In this document: positions 7,238 through 16,363 of the stretch, piece by piece
Position numbering within the stretch: the stretch's first letter is position 1
How the letters are laid out: the number at the start of each line of letters is the position of its first letter
Origin: Deferribacteraceae bacterium UBA6793
GTDB taxonomy: Bacteria > Chrysiogenota > Deferribacteres > Deferribacterales > Geovibrionaceae
Assembly: GCA_002452405.1 (NCBI GenBank)
Contig: DKFP01000014.1
Span: 395,393-459,392, forward strand
DNA length: 64,000 nt
Reading direction: 5' to 3'
Position numbers and translations under genes: made by a program
The notes under the pieces: generated by a model
Databases searched by the model: none
What the model was told of the DNA's origin: nothing
Seen by the model: the letters and a program-made list of their open reading frames with translations, nothing else

Positions 7238-8737
7238 ATGAAGATATCATGCAGAAAGAAAACAGCTCTCAATTCCAAAAAAGACGCGATCCTCATTCCC
7301 GTTTACCGTAACATGCGCCCGCTCAAGTCCCTTACAGGGAAAAAGATAGAAGACGCAATCAACGAGATGATAGGTTCCGATTATTTCTCTTATGACGAAA
7401 AAGAGTTCTCCGGTTTTTACGTCGAAATAGGCAAAAAGCTCAAAAAAATATATCTGGTGAATATTTCCAAGGATCCGCAGGAACTCAGATATTATATGGA
7501 GCTTGGCGCTTCGTTCGCAAAACTTTTGAAAAAGGACAGGATTTCATCTTTTTCAATGATAGCGTTCGAAGACGTGTACATGGACAAGAAAGATCCGCAG
7601 TATTCCGCTGCGTTTCTGGACGGTTTCTTCTTCGGTCAGTACGCCTATGATGCTTATAAAACAAAACAGGAGAAGAACTGGCAGTTCGATGAGGTTGAGG
7701 TCATAACTTCCTATGCGAAACTGAAACGTACAATGGACGACAATGCCGCTGGGCTGAACGTTCAGTTCGAGAATATCTATCTCGCAAAGGATCTTGTGAA
7801 TACCCCGCCGGCAGATCTTACCCCTGCGATATTTGCGGACAGAATTAAAGAGTGCGCCGCAGACGGGCTTAAAATCACTGTTATAGACGACATGGAGGAA
7901 CTGAAAGAACGTTTTCCGATGGTATACGCCGTCGGCAAAGGCAGCAGCTATCCCCCCAGAATGGTGATGATGGAATATAACGGAAATCCGGCAAGCGAAA
8001 AACACGTTGCCCTTGTAGGCAAAGGCGTGACCTTTGATTCCGGCGGCAGCAACCTGAAACCTACCGGCTCCATCGAGGATATGAAAACAGATATGGCCGG
8101 TGCTGCAACGGTTTTTGCTGTTACAAAGACCGCGGCGGAGACCGGACTTAAAGTCAATATCAAAACATACATCCCCATGGTTGAGAACATCATCGGTACA
8201 AACGCCTATAAACCCGGCGATATCCTTACAAGTGCAATGGGAAAAACCGTCGAGATACTGAACACCGATGCGGAGGGCAGGCTTATCCTTGCAGATGCGC
8301 TTTATACGGCGACAAAATCCGACCCGGAAGTTATCATCGACGTTGCGACACTCACAGGAGCGTGCATCATTGCGCTTGGCAAGCACTGTGCGGGGCTCTT
8401 TTCTAACAGAAAATTCCTTGCGAAGAATATTACCGATATTTCATACGATGTTGCTGAAGACATATGGGAACTTCCTCTGCTTGAGTCATATCAGAAACGC
8501 GTAAAAAGCGACATTGCCGACCTGCGCAACATTGCGAAGCAGAAGGGCGAGGCGGGTTCTGTTATTGCCGGACTGTTTTTGCAGGAGTTTGTGGACAACT
8601 GGCCGTGGATACACCTTGACATCGCCGGTCCTTCATATGTTGAGGAGGATCACCCCATCTTCGGCAAATATGCAACCGGTTTCGGCATAAGACTGCTCAA
8701 CAGGTTCATAAAAGTACACTACGCAGAAAATGCATAA
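7238..8737 (+). CDS. pepA: M17 cytosol (leucyl) aminopeptidase
   Basis: This 499-residue metalloexopeptidase removes N-terminal amino acids in the cytoplasm. The two-metal site is visible: VGKGVTFDSGG (about 260-270), DMKTDMAGAA (281-290) and the family signature NTDAEGRL (342-349). The N-terminal half is a divergent macro-like domain. The start at 7238 has a CAGAGG ribosome binding site eight bases upstream; an in-frame start at 7127 would add 37 residues unlike the family. The 3' end overlaps the next gene by eight bases. Roughly 265 AT-rich bases precede the gene with only a weak promoter candidate. Confidence 0.92.
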   Translation: MKISCRKKTALNSKKDAILIPVYRNMRPLKSLTGKKIEDAINEMIGSDYFSYDEKEFSGFYVEIGKKLKKIYLVNISKDPQELRYYMELGASFAKLLKKDRISSFSMIAFEDVYMDKKDPQYSAAFLDGFFFGQYAYDAYKTKQEKNWQFDEVEVITSYAKLKRTMDDNAAGLNVQFENIYLAKDLVNTPPADLTPAIFADRIKECAADGLKITVIDDMEELKERFPMVYAVGKGSSYPPRMVMMEYNGNPASEKHVALVGKGVTFDSGGSNLKPTGSIEDMKTDMAGAATVFAVTKTAAETGLKVNIKTYIPMVENIIGTNAYKPGDILTSAMGKTVEILNTDAEGRLILADALYTATKSDPEVIIDVATLTGACIIALGKHCAGLFSNRKFLAKNITDISYDVAEDIWELPLLESYQKRVKSDIADLRNIAKQKGEAGSVIAGLFLQEFVDNWPWIHLDIAGPSYVEEDHPIFGKYATGFGIRLLNRFIKVHYAENA

Positions 8738-10367
8738 CGATAAAACGGGGCACCTCGGCTGGGGTGTCCTTTTTTTTATCCTGCTGCTGGTGATGGCATA
8801 TCTGGCGAATACCGCCGTAAGATACCGTCAGCACGCGGATATTCTGGCAAGTGCTGACCACCGCGCAGCCGGGCACATCATCATGGCGGGCAACGACTCC
8901 TACCGCTGGGTTCGCTATGCAAAGGAGATAGCTGACGGCAGTTTTGTCGGCGGCATAGACCCGCTTTCAAACGGCACACCGTTTCCGTTCACTCCTCTTA
9001 TCAGCGTTATGTCAGAGAGAGCAGCTGCGCTGACAGGGTTGGATATGGAGACTGCTTCCAGTCTGCTTGCTGTCTTTCTTTCGGGACTGTTCGTGTTTCC
9101 TTTGGGGGTATATCTGTACCTGAACGGTATGTCTGCGGCGGCTGTGGGCGGCGGGGTGACGGGTGGAATGTGTATGGCGTACCTTGAGCGCACGACGGCT
9201 TTTCAGCCGGATACGGATATTCTCAATCTTTTCTTTCCTCTTATGGTCATTCTCTTTATCTATCTGGCAGGGCGTGGCAGAACACTTCTGAATTCAGCTT
9301 TGGCGGGTTTTTTCTGCTGGCTTCATTACAGGTGGTATGCACATGCCGGATTTTCTGCCGTGTGGTTTGCGCTGCTTGCTTTTCATTTGTCGGTTCTGCG
9401 CATAAATAAAAAATTGATAGCTTATAGTCTTGTTCTGTTTGTTGTTTTTTGTTCACCTTTTCAGTTTGCAATCGGCTTTAAAAATCTTTTCGGGTTTATG
9501 ACGGATGCCGGAAGGTCATATCCTGCACAGGTTGCGGAGCTTGGCGTGAAGGGTTTCTGGAACAGCCTGCGGCTCATTACGCGTGACGGCTATTCGGCGC
9601 TTGCCGGACTGGTACTTTTCATCGTAACACTGCGCAGAACTTATCTGCTCGTGCCTCTGTTTGTGCTGGGCTGTCTCATGTTCTTTAAGGGGCAGCGGTT
9701 TGGTATGTATCTGGGCATGTTCGCCGGAATAGGTTTCGGGGTACTCTTCACGTATGTATTTAAAGAGGTCGGTCGGTTTGGTGAAGCGCTTTCAATGGCG
9801 GCAGTATTTTTCTTCGCGCTTATTCTGTCGGGTGTGTATTTTGTTCCGGCACCATATGTTAAGCGTGAGGTCTTTGCAGAGTTCGCAAAGCTGAATATTC
9901 CGGAAAAAAGTGTGGTGGTTACGCAGTGGGACAACGGATTTGTGCTGGAATACCTGAAAGGGGTGAAAGCGGTTGCTGACGGAACAAATCAGTTCAAAAA
10001 GGAATGGCATTTGTCGCAGATGCTTATGGAATCAGCGGTGCCGGATAATAAACTGCTTAAAATCATCGGAGGAGGGAATGACGTATGGCTTGTGTTAACT
10101 GAGGAAGTCCCGTTTAAAGGCGGAAGTCATGGCTATTTCTCGTCAAAAGGTTTGAATTTTACTAATATTGAACATAATTCCGATTCCGGGTTAAAATTGC
10201 ATAGAAACGGCGCTTATTTTTCCGTATTTAACAATAAAACAGAAAATTCAATTTTTGGAAAAACGGCTATTATTGGTAGTCATGATATAGGTTGTTTCGG
10301 TCTCGTATATCGCAATTACCCGTTTATTGCCGTGTATAAGGCTGAGAAGAAGTGCTTTGCAGACTAA
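8730..10367 (+). CDS. STT3/PglB-like oligosaccharyltransferase
   Basis: The 545-residue integral membrane protein has about ten helices in residues 10-375 and a soluble C-terminal part. Motifs align with the STT3/PglB family: GNDSYRWVRYA (54-64, first acidic loop), ERTTAFQPDTDILNL (153-167, metal-binding DTD), GQRFGMY (321-327, conserved Arg) and QWDNGFVLEY at 399-408 in place of WWDYG. Relatives transfer lipid-linked glycans onto Asn of exported proteins. The altered WWDYG motif leaves sequon preference open. No glycan-assembly genes flank it; it overlaps pepA by eight bases, which may be translational coupling without a functional link. Confidence 0.75.
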   Translation: MHNDKTGHLGWGVLFFILLLVMAYLANTAVRYRQHADILASADHRAAGHIIMAGNDSYRWVRYAKEIADGSFVGGIDPLSNGTPFPFTPLISVMSERAAALTGLDMETASSLLAVFLSGLFVFPLGVYLYLNGMSAAAVGGGVTGGMCMAYLERTTAFQPDTDILNLFFPLMVILFIYLAGRGRTLLNSALAGFFCWLHYRWYAHAGFSAVWFALLAFHLSVLRINKKLIAYSLVLFVVFCSPFQFAIGFKNLFGFMTDAGRSYPAQVAELGVKGFWNSLRLITRDGYSALAGLVLFIVTLRRTYLLVPLFVLGCLMFFKGQRFGMYLGMFAGIGFGVLFTYVFKEVGRFGEALSMAAVFFFALILSGVYFVPAPYVKREVFAEFAKLNIPEKSVVVTQWDNGFVLEYLKGVKAVADGTNQFKKEWHLSQMLMESAVPDNKLLKIIGGGNDVWLVLTEEVPFKGGSHGYFSSKGLNFTNIEHNSDSGLKLHRNGAYFSVFNNKTENSIFGKTAIIGSHDIGCFGLVYRNYPFIAVYKAEKKCFAD

Positions 10368-10402
10368 TATCCCATTTTCTGGTCATAATAAACTTTTCGG
10401 TA

Positions 10403-10430
10403 TTGATTTTTTCTATGTTTATGGTATTTT
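10403..10430 (+). promoter_or_regulatory. Candidate promoter of the lysR-selU unit
   Basis: TTGATT and TATTTT are separated by 16 bases, about 30 bases upstream of the lysR start and its GAGGG ribosome binding site. Confidence 0.4.
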
Positions 10431-10461
10431 CAACCTATATTGAAATGAGAGGGAGTAGGAT

Positions 10462-11349
10462 ATGGATTTTAAACAGATTGAAGCATTCGTATTTGTAGCA
10501 AAATATAAGTCGTTTTCACGCGCTGCGGAAAAACTGCTTTTGAGCCAGCCAACCATATCCACACACATCAGCACGCTTGAGGAGCAGCTCGGAGTGAAGC
10601 TCTTCGACAGACTTTCAAAAGAGGTTGTTCTTACTGAGGTGGGTCAGATTTTTTTCCCGTATGCCGTTGATATTCTTGATCTTCGCGAGCGTTCGCAGGA
10701 AGCTGTAAAAGAGTTTCTGAACGAAGTCAGCGGAAATTTGCACATAGGTTACAGCACTGTTGCGGCGGAGTTTATACTGCCCGAAGTTATTAAAAAATTC
10801 AAAGAAGACTATCCCAAAACCTTCTTTAATATAGACAACGCAAGCACTCAGACTATCATACAGAGGCTTTCCGACGGTATTCTGGATCTTGCTGTGGTCG
10901 CAAGAAAGATACCTAAAAAAGACCTTGAGTATAAGGTGCTTACAAAGGATAAAATTGTCCTCATCGTGCATAAGAACCACAAGTTTTACACCAGAGGAAG
11001 CGTCTTTATTGAGGAGATACTCGGTGAGGAGTTCATCACCCGCGAGATAGGTTCCGGCACCCGCGCTTCTGTGGAACACGGATTTAAACAGAAAGGGTAT
11101 GATTTCGAAAGTCTTAACATAGTGGCGGTACTCAGCTCCACTTTCTCAATAAAAAATGCGGTTAAGAAAGAACTTGGCATCGCTTTTATGTCGGAAATGG
11201 CACTCACAGACGAGTGCGACGGCTGCATAAAGGCTATTCCTGTTACGGACCTTGTGGTTGAAAAAGAGGTTTACGTTGTCTACAGCAAGAACAGGACAAA
11301 TAAAAAACTTTTGAAGCACTATATAGAAACCCTTTTGAAGTTTAAGTGA
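10462..11349 (+). CDS. LysR-family transcriptional regulator, probably selenium-linked
   Basis: The 295-residue protein has the LysR N-terminal winged helix (FVFVAKYKSFSRAAEKLLLSQ with recognition helix SQPTISTHISTLEEQLG at about 28-44) and a two-lobed effector domain. Its stop overlaps the GTG start of the 2-selenouridine synthase by four bases, so the two are co-transcribed. A LysR subfamily is known to accompany selenium-using genomes; membership is inferred from this adjacency. The effector is unknown. Confidence 0.85.
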   Translation: MDFKQIEAFVFVAKYKSFSRAAEKLLLSQPTISTHISTLEEQLGVKLFDRLSKEVVLTEVGQIFFPYAVDILDLRERSQEAVKEFLNEVSGNLHIGYSTVAAEFILPEVIKKFKEDYPKTFFNIDNASTQTIIQRLSDGILDLAVVARKIPKKDLEYKVLTKDKIVLIVHKNHKFYTRGSVFIEEILGEEFITREIGSGTRASVEHGFKQKGYDFESLNIVAVLSSTFSIKNAVKKELGIAFMSEMALTDECDGCIKAIPVTDLVVEKEVYVVYSKNRTNKKLLKHYIETLLKFK

Positions 11350-12389
11350 GCGTAAGCGAGACAATTTCATTAAGCCACATTATTGAGAGGGGACTGGAGC
11401 ATTTCAACCTCATTGACGTACGTTCTGAGGGTGAATTTGCAGAGGATGCAATTCCCACGGCTGCGAATATTCCTCTTCTGAACAATGAGGAGCGGGCAAA
11501 GGTCGGCACCTGCTACGTTCAGACCGGACCCAGAGAGGCGCGTCTGTTGGGCGTTGACCTTGTCAGTCCGAAGCTGCCGCAGCTTATCCGCCATTTTCTG
11601 GAAATAAAGGACAGGCGGCTTATGGTGATCTATTGCTGGCGGGGCGGACTGCGAAGCGGGAGCACCTCCGGGCTGCTGAAACTCGCGGGGCTTGACGTAT
11701 CAAGAATAGAGGGTGGATATAAGTATTTCAGAAATCACGTCAATTTATTTTTTCAGAACTTTTCACCCGATTACTCTTTCATAAATCTTTACGGACCGAC
11801 CGGCTGCGGAAAGACTGCGATTTTAAGACTTCTCGAAGGCTCGGCAAGAGTGCTCGACCTGGAAAAGGCTGCCGCGCACAAGGGGTCAAATTTCGGCGAT
11901 GTTGACGAGCCTGAATATAAAAACGTTACTCAGAAGAATTTTGAATCGAAGATATGGTATAAATTATATAAGGAAAAAGAGGGCGTCTATCTTGTTGAGG
12001 GCGAAAGCATGAAGATAGGCAAAGTTTCTGTTCCTAAAAATCTTTTCAACAGGATGAGAGGAGGTATCAGCGTGGTTGCAGATGTGCCGCTGGACGCGCG
12101 CATCCGCTTTACGGTAGACAATTACAAACCCGAACTGTATAAAGATGAAATACTGCGTTCACTGCTTCGCCTCAAAATACACATCGGCAATGCAAAAGTC
12201 GCTGAGCTGGCAAAACTTTTGGACGCAAAGGACTACGAGAGCTTCACTAAGATTCTGCTTGAGTCGTACTACGACCCGCTTTACATGCGGTCAATACCCG
12301 AAAGACCCGATTATATAATCAGGTATGAAGACATTGAAGAGGGGAAGAAACAGCTTGAACAGATTTACAATCAAAACAATCATACTTAG
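11346..12389 (+). CDS. selU: tRNA 2-selenouridine synthase (SelU/MnmH)
   Basis: This 347-residue enzyme replaces sulfur by selenium in the wobble 2-thiouridine of certain tRNAs, using selenophosphate. An N-terminal rhodanese domain carries LIDVRSEGEF and the active-site YCWRGGLRSGS, with Cys at residue 97 as in the E. coli enzyme; a P-loop GPTGCGKT lies at 150-157 in the C-terminal domain. The GTG start overlaps lysR. Its presence implies that the host makes selenophosphate; selD is not in this window. Confidence 0.93.
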   Translation: MSVSETISLSHIIERGLEHFNLIDVRSEGEFAEDAIPTAANIPLLNNEERAKVGTCYVQTGPREARLLGVDLVSPKLPQLIRHFLEIKDRRLMVIYCWRGGLRSGSTSGLLKLAGLDVSRIEGGYKYFRNHVNLFFQNFSPDYSFINLYGPTGCGKTAILRLLEGSARVLDLEKAAAHKGSNFGDVDEPEYKNVTQKNFESKIWYKLYKEKEGVYLVEGESMKIGKVSVPKNLFNRMRGGISVVADVPLDARIRFTVDNYKPELYKDEILRSLLRLKIHIGNAKVAELAKLLDAKDYESFTKILLESYYDPLYMRSIPERPDYIIRYEDIEEGKKQLEQIYNQNNHT

Positions 12390-13122
12390 CCTTGCGCTGC
12401 TTGTGAGCGTATTCGCATATGCTGAAGACGAAACGCAGCAGGCGCAGCAGACTGTCACCGAGCCTGACAAAACAGTTGCAATTGCAGACGCACGCACTCC
12501 GGCGGGTGCGGAGATGCTTGGAGCGGTATACGACAGACCCTACACCGTGCGCGGAATAACCTATTACCGTATGAAATCCGTGGAGAGCTTCAAACAGAAG
12601 GGGCTTGCTTCATGGTACGGAAAGGACGACCACGGCAAAATGACCTCCAGCGGTGAAAAATATAACATGTTCGATAAAACCGCCGCGCATAAGCAGCTTC
12701 CACTGGGAAGCCTTGTTCGCGTGGACTGCGAGGAGACGGGTAAGTCCGTCGTCGTGCGGATAAACGACAGAGGACCACATGTGCCGGGCAGGATAATCGA
12801 CCTTTCATACGCCGCAGCGAACGAGCTTGAGCTTGTGGGTAAGGGACTTACTAAAGTTTCCGTAACACTGCTCAACGGAGAGGAAGAGACGGAAGAACCG
12901 GAGTTCGGCAATTTTTCAGTACAGCTTGCCTCTTTCACAATCCGCCAGAATGCTGAAGAGGTAGCCGGCGGTATACAAAACGCAATCATAGAACCGGCGA
13001 TAATCAACGGAAACGAATATTTCAGGGTGCGGGTCATAGGTTTTACGACCAGAGAGGATGCAATCGCGTTTAAAGACGGAAAATCCCAGACATATCCCAA
13101 TGCACTCATAATAAGCGAATAG
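12355..13122 (+). CDS. rlpA: RlpA-like septal ring lytic transglycosylase with SPOR domain
   Basis: The 255-residue protein has a signal peptide (helix FTIKTIILSLALLVSVF, cleavage near AYA-ED), a double-psi beta-barrel domain (GLASWYGKDDHGKMTSSGE, later INDRGPHVPGR) and a C-terminal SPOR domain (NFSVQLASFTIRQNAEEVAG). RlpA cleaves denuded glycan at the division site. The TTG at 12355 is preferred because GAGGGG sits at the right distance; an ATG at 12325 is possible. Both lie inside the selU end. No lipobox Cys is seen, so unlike E. coli RlpA it would be soluble in the periplasm. Confidence 0.85.
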   Translation: MNRFTIKTIILSLALLVSVFAYAEDETQQAQQTVTEPDKTVAIADARTPAGAEMLGAVYDRPYTVRGITYYRMKSVESFKQKGLASWYGKDDHGKMTSSGEKYNMFDKTAAHKQLPLGSLVRVDCEETGKSVVVRINDRGPHVPGRIIDLSYAAANELELVGKGLTKVSVTLLNGEEETEEPEFGNFSVQLASFTIRQNAEEVAGGIQNAIIEPAIINGNEYFRVRVIGFTTREDAIAFKDGKSQTYPNALIISE

Positions 13123-13131
13123 GAATTTTAA

Positions 13132-13848
13132 TTGAGAACAGGAAGACACGCGGACAGGGTACGCCCTGTGACGCTGATAAAAGACTACATCATACATCCC
13201 GAAGGTTCCGTTCTGTGCGGATTCGGTGACACAAAAGTGATATGTAACGCCAGCTTTACGCAGGGCGTGCCGCCGTTTCTGAAAGACACAGGCAGAGGCT
13301 GGGTCACGGCGGAATATGCTATGCTGCCAAGAGCCACAAACACCCGTAATCAGCGGGAGTCCAAACGCGGCAAAGAGGACGGGCGAACCATGGAGATATC
13401 CCGTCTGGTGGGCAGAAGCCTGCGCGCAGCCGTGGATTTTGAAAAACTCGGTGAGAATACCATAATAATAGACTGTGACGTTATTCAGGCCGACGGCGGA
13501 ACACGCACGGCAGCCATAACAGGCGGATTTTGTGCGCTCTATCTGGCGGCGCAACGCATGGTTGATAGCGGCGTGCTGGCGGAAAATCCGGTTAAAGATT
13601 TTGTGGGGGCGGTCAGCGTTGGTATCGTTGACGGCGAATATCTGCTCGACCTCGAATATACTGAGGACAGCCGCGCGGACGTTGATCTTAATCTTGTTAT
13701 GAAAAACGGCAGTGAGATAATAGAGATTCAGGGATGTGCGGAGGGTGCCGCCTTCTCACGCGAGGGGCTGGACAGGATGCTGGATCTTGGCGTGACCGGT
13801 ATCAAAAGCCTTTATGCCGCACAGAAAAGACTTCTGGGGATGGAATGA
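13132..13848 (+). CDS. rph: Ribonuclease PH
   Basis: The 238-residue phosphorolytic 3'-5' exoribonuclease trims tRNA 3' ends. Family segments are visible from the start (MRTGRHADRVRPVTL), through GRGWVTAEYAMLPRAT and RTMEISRLVGRSLRA, to DCDVIQADGGTRTAAITGG. The start is a TTG at 13132. The stop overlaps the rdgB start by four bases, the usual rph-rdgB pairing. Confidence 0.95.
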   Translation: MRTGRHADRVRPVTLIKDYIIHPEGSVLCGFGDTKVICNASFTQGVPPFLKDTGRGWVTAEYAMLPRATNTRNQRESKRGKEDGRTMEISRLVGRSLRAAVDFEKLGENTIIIDCDVIQADGGTRTAAITGGFCALYLAAQRMVDSGVLAENPVKDFVGAVSVGIVDGEYLLDLEYTEDSRADVDLNLVMKNGSEIIEIQGCAEGAAFSREGLDRMLDLGVTGIKSLYAAQKRLLGME

Positions 13849-14435
13849 AACTATACGTTGCAACAAAAAATAAACATAAACTAAAAGAGATAGCTCAAAT
13901 TCTGGAAGGAGTTGAGGTTGTCAGTGCATACGACTTTATTGAAAAGGACATGGATGTTGAGGAGACTGGTAAAACTTTTCTCCAGAATGCTTCCATCAAG
14001 GCGAAAGCTCTTTCAAAACTTATAGACGGATATGTTATAGCGGACGATTCCGGAATTTCCGTGGATGCTCTTGACGGTGCGCCAGGTGTATACAGCGCAC
14101 GCTTTGCCGGGGCAAACGCCACAGATGATGACAACAACCGGAAGCTGCTTGCCGTTATGGGCAAGGTACCGGAAGAAGAGCGCAGCGCAAGCTATATCTG
14201 CGTCATAGCTCTGGCTGTGGACGGAGTTGTTGAGCGCACTTTCGGCGGCATGTGTCAGGGTTCAGTTGCCGGAGAATACAAAGGAGAAGGCGGTTTCGGA
14301 TACGACGTGATTTTCCGCCTGCCGGACGGAAGACACATGGCTGAACTCACCGATGAAGAGAAGAACGCCATAAGTCACCGAAAGATGGCAGTGCAATCCC
14401 TTAAAGAGTATCTGGATTCAAAACAGGTTAAATAA
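13845..14435 (+). CDS. rdgB: XTP/dITP diphosphatase (RdgB/HAM1)
   Basis: This 196-residue house-cleaning pyrophosphatase hydrolyses deamination products such as dITP and XTP. Visible motifs are VATKNKHKLKEI at the N-terminus, the catalytic-site ADDSGISVDALDGAPGVYSA and GEGGFGYDVIF with the C-terminal SHRKMA. The start at 13845 is coupled to the rph stop (ATGA). A longer reading from 13734 lies inside rph and is not supported. Confidence 0.94.
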   Translation: MKLYVATKNKHKLKEIAQILEGVEVVSAYDFIEKDMDVEETGKTFLQNASIKAKALSKLIDGYVIADDSGISVDALDGAPGVYSARFAGANATDDDNNRKLLAVMGKVPEEERSASYICVIALAVDGVVERTFGGMCQGSVAGEYKGEGGFGYDVIFRLPDGRHMAELTDEEKNAISHRKMAVQSLKEYLDSKQVK

Positions 14436-16363
14436 TGAAATTTCTCAAGGTTTTTCTTGTGCTGCTTCTTATCGCCGCGGCAGGTGCCGGCGGCTGGTGG
14501 TGGTATCAGAAAAACCAGAGGGTCAGGCTCGAACTCTATTCTCCCGACATGGGAGCCATTTTTTTTAACGACCGTAAAACCAAAACAGTTTCAATCTATT
14601 CCAAAGATAATATATTGATGTATAAGAACGTTTATGAACGTTCGGATGACATTCCGGAAAATCTGCCGCAGGATTTTTACACTCTGATGGAGTTTGCCGG
14701 AAAAAACTATTTTACCTGCGAAAAGCCGGACAATGAGGATGATTTTAAGCTCCTGAAAAAATATGGGATATCGCCTGTCGGGCTTGACGACTGCATCGTT
14801 CTATACGAAGCGGAGAAGGCTGCGTATATGTACCGCGACGACGAACACTATAAGCTGGTGCTCTGGAAGACAGCCGCGGACCTGCTTAAAATGCACGGCA
14901 GAAACGGTATCTATGACGCTTATATGCAGACCGCATACATGCAGAGCGATCTTTGGGGGCTGGAATCGGCTTCATTGTTCTATCTGGACAGGAGCGCCGA
15001 ATTTGCCGACGAATCGCAGATTCTGTGGCTGATGAGCGTTCTTACTCTTAACACTTTGCCGTACGATGATATGGAGAGTTTTCTCCGGCGCACCGGCGAA
15101 TTTGCGGAGTACATGACAGAGCAGGGAAGGACCGCTTTCCGCGATGCGATACGGATTCCGGTTGAATATAATATAAATAAGCTGACAGATAATTACCCTC
15201 AGTATACTTCACTGATTCTTGAAGAGATGGAGCGACGCGGATTTCAGCCTTCTGGCGAAGTCGTGGTAACTTCGGGACTTAACCTTGATACAATCGAGAG
15301 AGCGAAAGAAGCTATCGCAGAGAGGATGCCGTTTGTGCCGGAGGGTGCGAACATTGTTCTTGCTGTGGTGAACATAGAGGACGGTTCCGTTGAGGCGCTT
15401 GCTGCGAACAACAGGTTCCGGTTCCGCACCATGCAAATGAAAAGACAGATAGGTTCAACCTTCAAGCCGATGGTGTATCTTACCGCTTTTAACAACGGTT
15501 TCCGACCGAACCAGCTCATCGTCGATAAACCATACGAGTATAAGAATCACGGGAAACCGTATCATCCAGCCAATTTCGAGGATTACTACATGGGTGTGAT
15601 CCCGCTGCGAAAAGGGCTGGTTTTTTCGCTGAACAACGCAACCATACGCCTTGCCATGCTTGCCGGACTTCCAAAAGTTGCGGAAACTGCCGAAATGCTT
15701 GGTATGAACTATGACGTTAAGCCTTATCTGGCTATGCCTCTGGGTATTTTCCCTCTTACTGTACAGAACGTGGCACAGGTGTATTCCGTTATAGGCGGCT
15801 ACGGTCTTCGCAGGGACAGCGGGCTTGTCCTCAGTATACGGAACACAAAGGGTGAACCTCTTTATTATGTAAAACGTTCGCCTGAGCAGATAGTTTCACC
15901 GGTGAGCGCCTATCAGGTTCTTCATATCATGCAGGACGTACCGCGGATAGGGACTGCGAGGGGAACGGGGCTCATCCCCGGAACTGCTGCAAAAACCGGA
16001 ACAACGGACGATTATAAAGACGCGTGGACCGCTGCCATAGCTCCTCCATATGCCATTGTTGCATGGGTTGGATTCGACGACCACAGGAGCATGGGCGAGA
16101 AGGCGACCGGGGGCGGACTTGCCGCACCTGTCATAGCCGCTTTTCAGAAAAGAATGTGGAACGAATGGCAAAAAATTGATTTTAATATTCCGCCGGGTGT
16201 TGTATTAAAAGATGTGGATTACTACAGCGGAGTGCTTCCGGGCGATGCCTGCACTTCGCAGAGGACGTATGCCGAGGCTTTTGCGGAGGACAACCTCCCC
16301 GAACCATGCGTACGCTCCGCGGTTGAACCTATAAATACTGAAAACACAAACAAGGGGCAATAG
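14435..16363 (+). CDS. Penicillin-binding transpeptidase with degenerate glycosyltransferase-like N-terminal region
   Basis: The 642-residue protein has an N-terminal membrane anchor (residues 4-22), a middle region and a C-terminal transpeptidase: SxxK at S341-T-F-K344, SxN at S398-L-N400 and KTG at 520-522. The region at about 145-205, with Tyr-rich helices and LESASLFYLDRSAEF, resembles the C-terminal part of a GT51 transglycosylase, but the catalytic E-D-x-x-F motif expected near residues 80-100 is not recognisable. It therefore looks like a class A PBP relative that keeps cross-linking and has lost strand polymerisation. It starts at the last base of rdgB and abuts aroK. Confidence 0.8.
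   Translation: MKFLKVFLVLLLIAAAGAGGWWWYQKNQRVRLELYSPDMGAIFFNDRKTKTVSIYSKDNILMYKNVYERSDDIPENLPQDFYTLMEFAGKNYFTCEKPDNEDDFKLLKKYGISPVGLDDCIVLYEAEKAAYMYRDDEHYKLVLWKTAADLLKMHGRNGIYDAYMQTAYMQSDLWGLESASLFYLDRSAEFADESQILWLMSVLTLNTLPYDDMESFLRRTGEFAEYMTEQGRTAFRDAIRIPVEYNINKLTDNYPQYTSLILEEMERRGFQPSGEVVVTSGLNLDTIERAKEAIAERMPFVPEGANIVLAVVNIEDGSVEALAANNRFRFRTMQMKRQIGSTFKPMVYLTAFNNGFRPNQLIVDKPYEYKNHGKPYHPANFEDYYMGVIPLRKGLVFSLNNATIRLAMLAGLPKVAETAEMLGMNYDVKPYLAMPLGIFPLTVQNVAQVYSVIGGYGLRRDSGLVLSIRNTKGEPLYYVKRSPEQIVSPVSAYQVLHIMQDVPRIGTARGTGLIPGTAAKTGTTDDYKDAWTAAIAPPYAIVAWVGFDDHRSMGEKATGGGLAAPVIAAFQKRMWNEWQKIDFNIPPGVVLKDVDYYSGVLPGDACTSQRTYAEAFAEDNLPEPCVRSAVEPINTENTNKGQ

Noticed and set aside
13734..13844. Upstream start of rdgB inside rph
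   Set aside because: The added residues overlap rph in another frame and lack similarity; the coupled ATG at 13845 starts the conserved VATKN segment.
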